Source: Williamsia sp. 1135
GTDB lineage: Bacteria > Actinomycetota > Actinomycetes > Mycobacteriales > Mycobacteriaceae
NCBI RefSeq assembly: GCF_002095395.1
Contig: NZ_MJEI01000057.1
Span: 1-36,334, forward strand
Direction of reading: 5' to 3'
Length of the DNA: 36,334 nt
Part shown: positions 35,010 to 36,334 of the stretch, one piece after another
Layout: each line of letters opens with the position of its first letter
Position numbering within the stretch: position 1 is the first letter of the stretch
Made by a program: the position numbers and the translations under genes
The notes under the pieces: generated by a model
Databases searched by the model: none
What the model was told of the DNA's origin: nothing
Seen by the model: only the letters and a program-made list of their open reading frames with translations

Positions 35010-36176
35010 ATGTCAACTCGTTCGGGCAAGAACGTGCTCATCACATTCGGCAGATCGTTTCTGACCCTTGAACTCGCGCGACTGATGAATGCCGGTGGAC
35101 ACAATGTGTTCATCGCTGATTCGATGCGATTTCCGATCTCTCGATTCTCCAACTCCGTACAAAAAGTCTTTCGAGTGCCGCGCCCGAAGTTCGAACCGCG
35201 TGAATACGTCGACGAAATAGCCAGACTGGTTCGGGCGGAGTCCATCGACCTCGTGATCCCGATCCACGAAGAGACCGACATTCTTGCGATGGCGCAGGAT
35301 CAATTCCCCCCTGAATGCGAATTGCTGCTCTCTGATTTTCTGACCGAAAATCGCCTGCACAACAAGTTTGAGTATCAGGTGCTCCTCGACAGTTTGGAAA
35401 TCCCGACGCTGAAGTACGCCCAGGTGCGTACGGAAGACGAGTTGACCGCTCTTGATTTCGATCGGCCATTCGCGCTCAAACAAGTCTATTCGCGAGGTTC
35501 GCAGCAGGTGTACAAGGTCAATCCGGGTGAGATACCGGAAGGCCTCGAGTTCGACCCGCTCAATCCCTGGCTGGCGCAAGAATGGCTCAAAGGCGACAAG
35601 TACTGCACATATTCGGTGTGTCATCGCGGCAAGGTCTACGCGCACACCGTTTATCCGGTCAGGTATGCCATCAATGGGCAGTCGTGTCTGAGCTTTGAGC
35701 CGGTGGTTCATCCAGGTATCAATGATTGGGTGGAGCGGCGGGTAAAAGAAATCAATTTCACCGGTCAGATCGGCTTCGATTTCATCGAACATCCCGATCG
35801 CGGGCTCTACACCATCGAATGCAATCCGCGGTCGACGAGTGGCATCTTGATGTTCGAACCCCACAACCGGGTCGATCGCGCGTTCTTCGGGGAGAACGAC
35901 GAGGTGATCACCCCGGACCCAGATGCGCGAAAGATGCTCGGCCCCGGAATGCTGCTCTACGGCTGGCGCAAATCAGCGCTCGAAGGCAACACCCTACGAG
36001 GGTTTGCGCGCGACTATCGGCGCACCGATGAGGTCATCAGTCAGCGTGACGACATCGGCCCACTCGCCGGGATCCCGCTGGCTATGGGAAACATCTTGCT
36101 GAACTCCATGCGCTACAAGGTCGGGCTCGCCGAGGGGTTCATGCACGATCACGAGTGGGACGGCCAGCAGATCTGA
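35010..36176 (+). CDS. ATP-grasp domain ligase, CarB/biotin-carboxylase-like
   Basis: A 388-residue ATP-grasp enzyme. The N-terminal pre-ATP-grasp part starts KNVLITFGRSFLTLELARLM and includes DLVIPIHEETDILA. The ATP-grasp part contains FDRPFALKQVYSRGSQQVYK, WLAQEWLKGDKYCTYSV and the metal-binding IGFDFIEH...YTIECNPRSTSGI. Such enzymes couple a carboxylate to an amine or thiol through an acyl-phosphate; neither substrate is evident. The ATG at 35010 is used; the frame is open upstream without a better start. The codons are noticeably less GC-rich at third positions than in neighbouring genes (many ATT, GAA, TTT, CAA), suggesting a different history. No partner biosynthetic gene is in the window. 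Confidence 0.82.
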   Translation: MSTRSGKNVLITFGRSFLTLELARLMNAGGHNVFIADSMRFPISRFSNSVQKVFRVPRPKFEPREYVDEIARLVRAESIDLVIPIHEETDILAMAQDQFPPECELLLSDFLTENRLHNKFEYQVLLDSLEIPTLKYAQVRTEDELTALDFDRPFALKQVYSRGSQQVYKVNPGEIPEGLEFDPLNPWLAQEWLKGDKYCTYSVCHRGKVYAHTVYPVRYAINGQSCLSFEPVVHPGINDWVERRVKEINFTGQIGFDFIEHPDRGLYTIECNPRSTSGILMFEPHNRVDRAFFGENDEVITPDPDARKMLGPGMLLYGWRKSALEGNTLRGFARDYRRTDEVISQRDDIGPLAGIPLAMGNILLNSMRYKVGLAEGFMHDHEWDGQQI

Positions 36177-36334
36177 GAGTGGAACTGAACCGGTGAATCT
36201 GTTTGGTGTGCAGTAGTTTAAGACCAAGAAGGTTCCCTGGAATCGTCCCCCTCAGAGGGCTCGAAGGGCATATTCGGGTTGTTTCGAAATGAAGTTCTGG
36301 GTGTGGGTCTGTGGCGATGGGCTGCCGTTGGTGG
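36177..36334. other. Window end, no supported gene
   Basis: 158 bases of relatively AT-richer sequence follow the ATP-grasp stop. An ATG at 36289 opens a frame to the window edge, but the 15 or so codons are too few to judge. No terminator hairpin or repeat was recognised. Confidence 0.4.

Noticed and set aside
36289-36334. A possible gene start at the window edge
   Set aside because: There are only about 15 codons and no clear ribosome site.

Overview
The window is high-GC actinobacterial DNA, most likely from a mycolic-acid-containing member of the Mycobacteriales (Gordonia, Williamsia or Rhodococcus-like). The indications are a FadE5-type acyl-CoA dehydrogenase, a WS/DGAT wax ester/triacylglycerol synthase, a DUF2236 protein, an IrtAB-like exporter pair and DtxR/IdeR-type iron boxes. 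The genus is inferred, not proven. No rRNA, tRNA, CRISPR array or transposase was seen, and no gene-free stretch exceeds 300 bases.

Region 1 (about 1-19.8 kb) is an iron/siderophore locus. It opens with a broken NRPS remnant (adenylation, carrier and degenerate epimerization/condensation-like parts, 159-4316). Next come a siderophore-interacting flavoreductase domain fused to an O-methyltransferase-like domain (4378-6219), two half-size ABC exporter subunits (6219-7943 and 7940-9699) and an N-terminal-only AMP-ligase-like protein (9850-10782). On the minus strand lie a 644-residue protein with alpha-CTD-like, sigma-region-4-like and winged-helix segments (10775-12709) and isochorismate synthase (12782-13828). 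A plus-strand importer operon follows (two FecCD permeases, an ATPase, a binding lipoprotein and a PNPOx-like flavoprotein, 14046-18779), then a lone minus-strand second binding lipoprotein (18786-19766). Five iron-box-like 19-mers precede the SIP fusion, the AMP-ligase-like gene, the 644-residue gene, the importer operon and the second lipoprotein, so the set reads as one iron-repressed regulon: isochorismate supply, export, uptake and reductive iron release.

Region 2 (about 19.9-36.3 kb) is general metabolism: an SDR, a CitE-like lyase, fadE5, an APC permease, a small alarmone synthetase, endonuclease IV, a WS/DGAT acyltransferase, an alpha/beta hydrolase, a small membrane protein, a hotdog thioesterase, a DUF2236 protein, an orphan adenine DNA methyltransferase with a small upstream gene, a PAP2/AUR1-like membrane enzyme, a DMT-type transporter and an ATP-grasp ligase in slightly AT-richer DNA. 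Many neighbouring genes are convergent, with almost no spacing or with overlapping 3' ends.

The most notable points are: (i) the two ABC subunits have lost complementary ATPase motifs, leaving one intact composite ATP site; (ii) the 644-residue transcription-machinery-like protein sits under an iron-box-like site; (iii) the SIP-methyltransferase fusion. Single-base frame breaks occur in the NRPS, the second ABC subunit, the importer lipoprotein and the DUF2236 gene. Because the last lies outside the iron locus, some may be sequencing errors rather than real decay.
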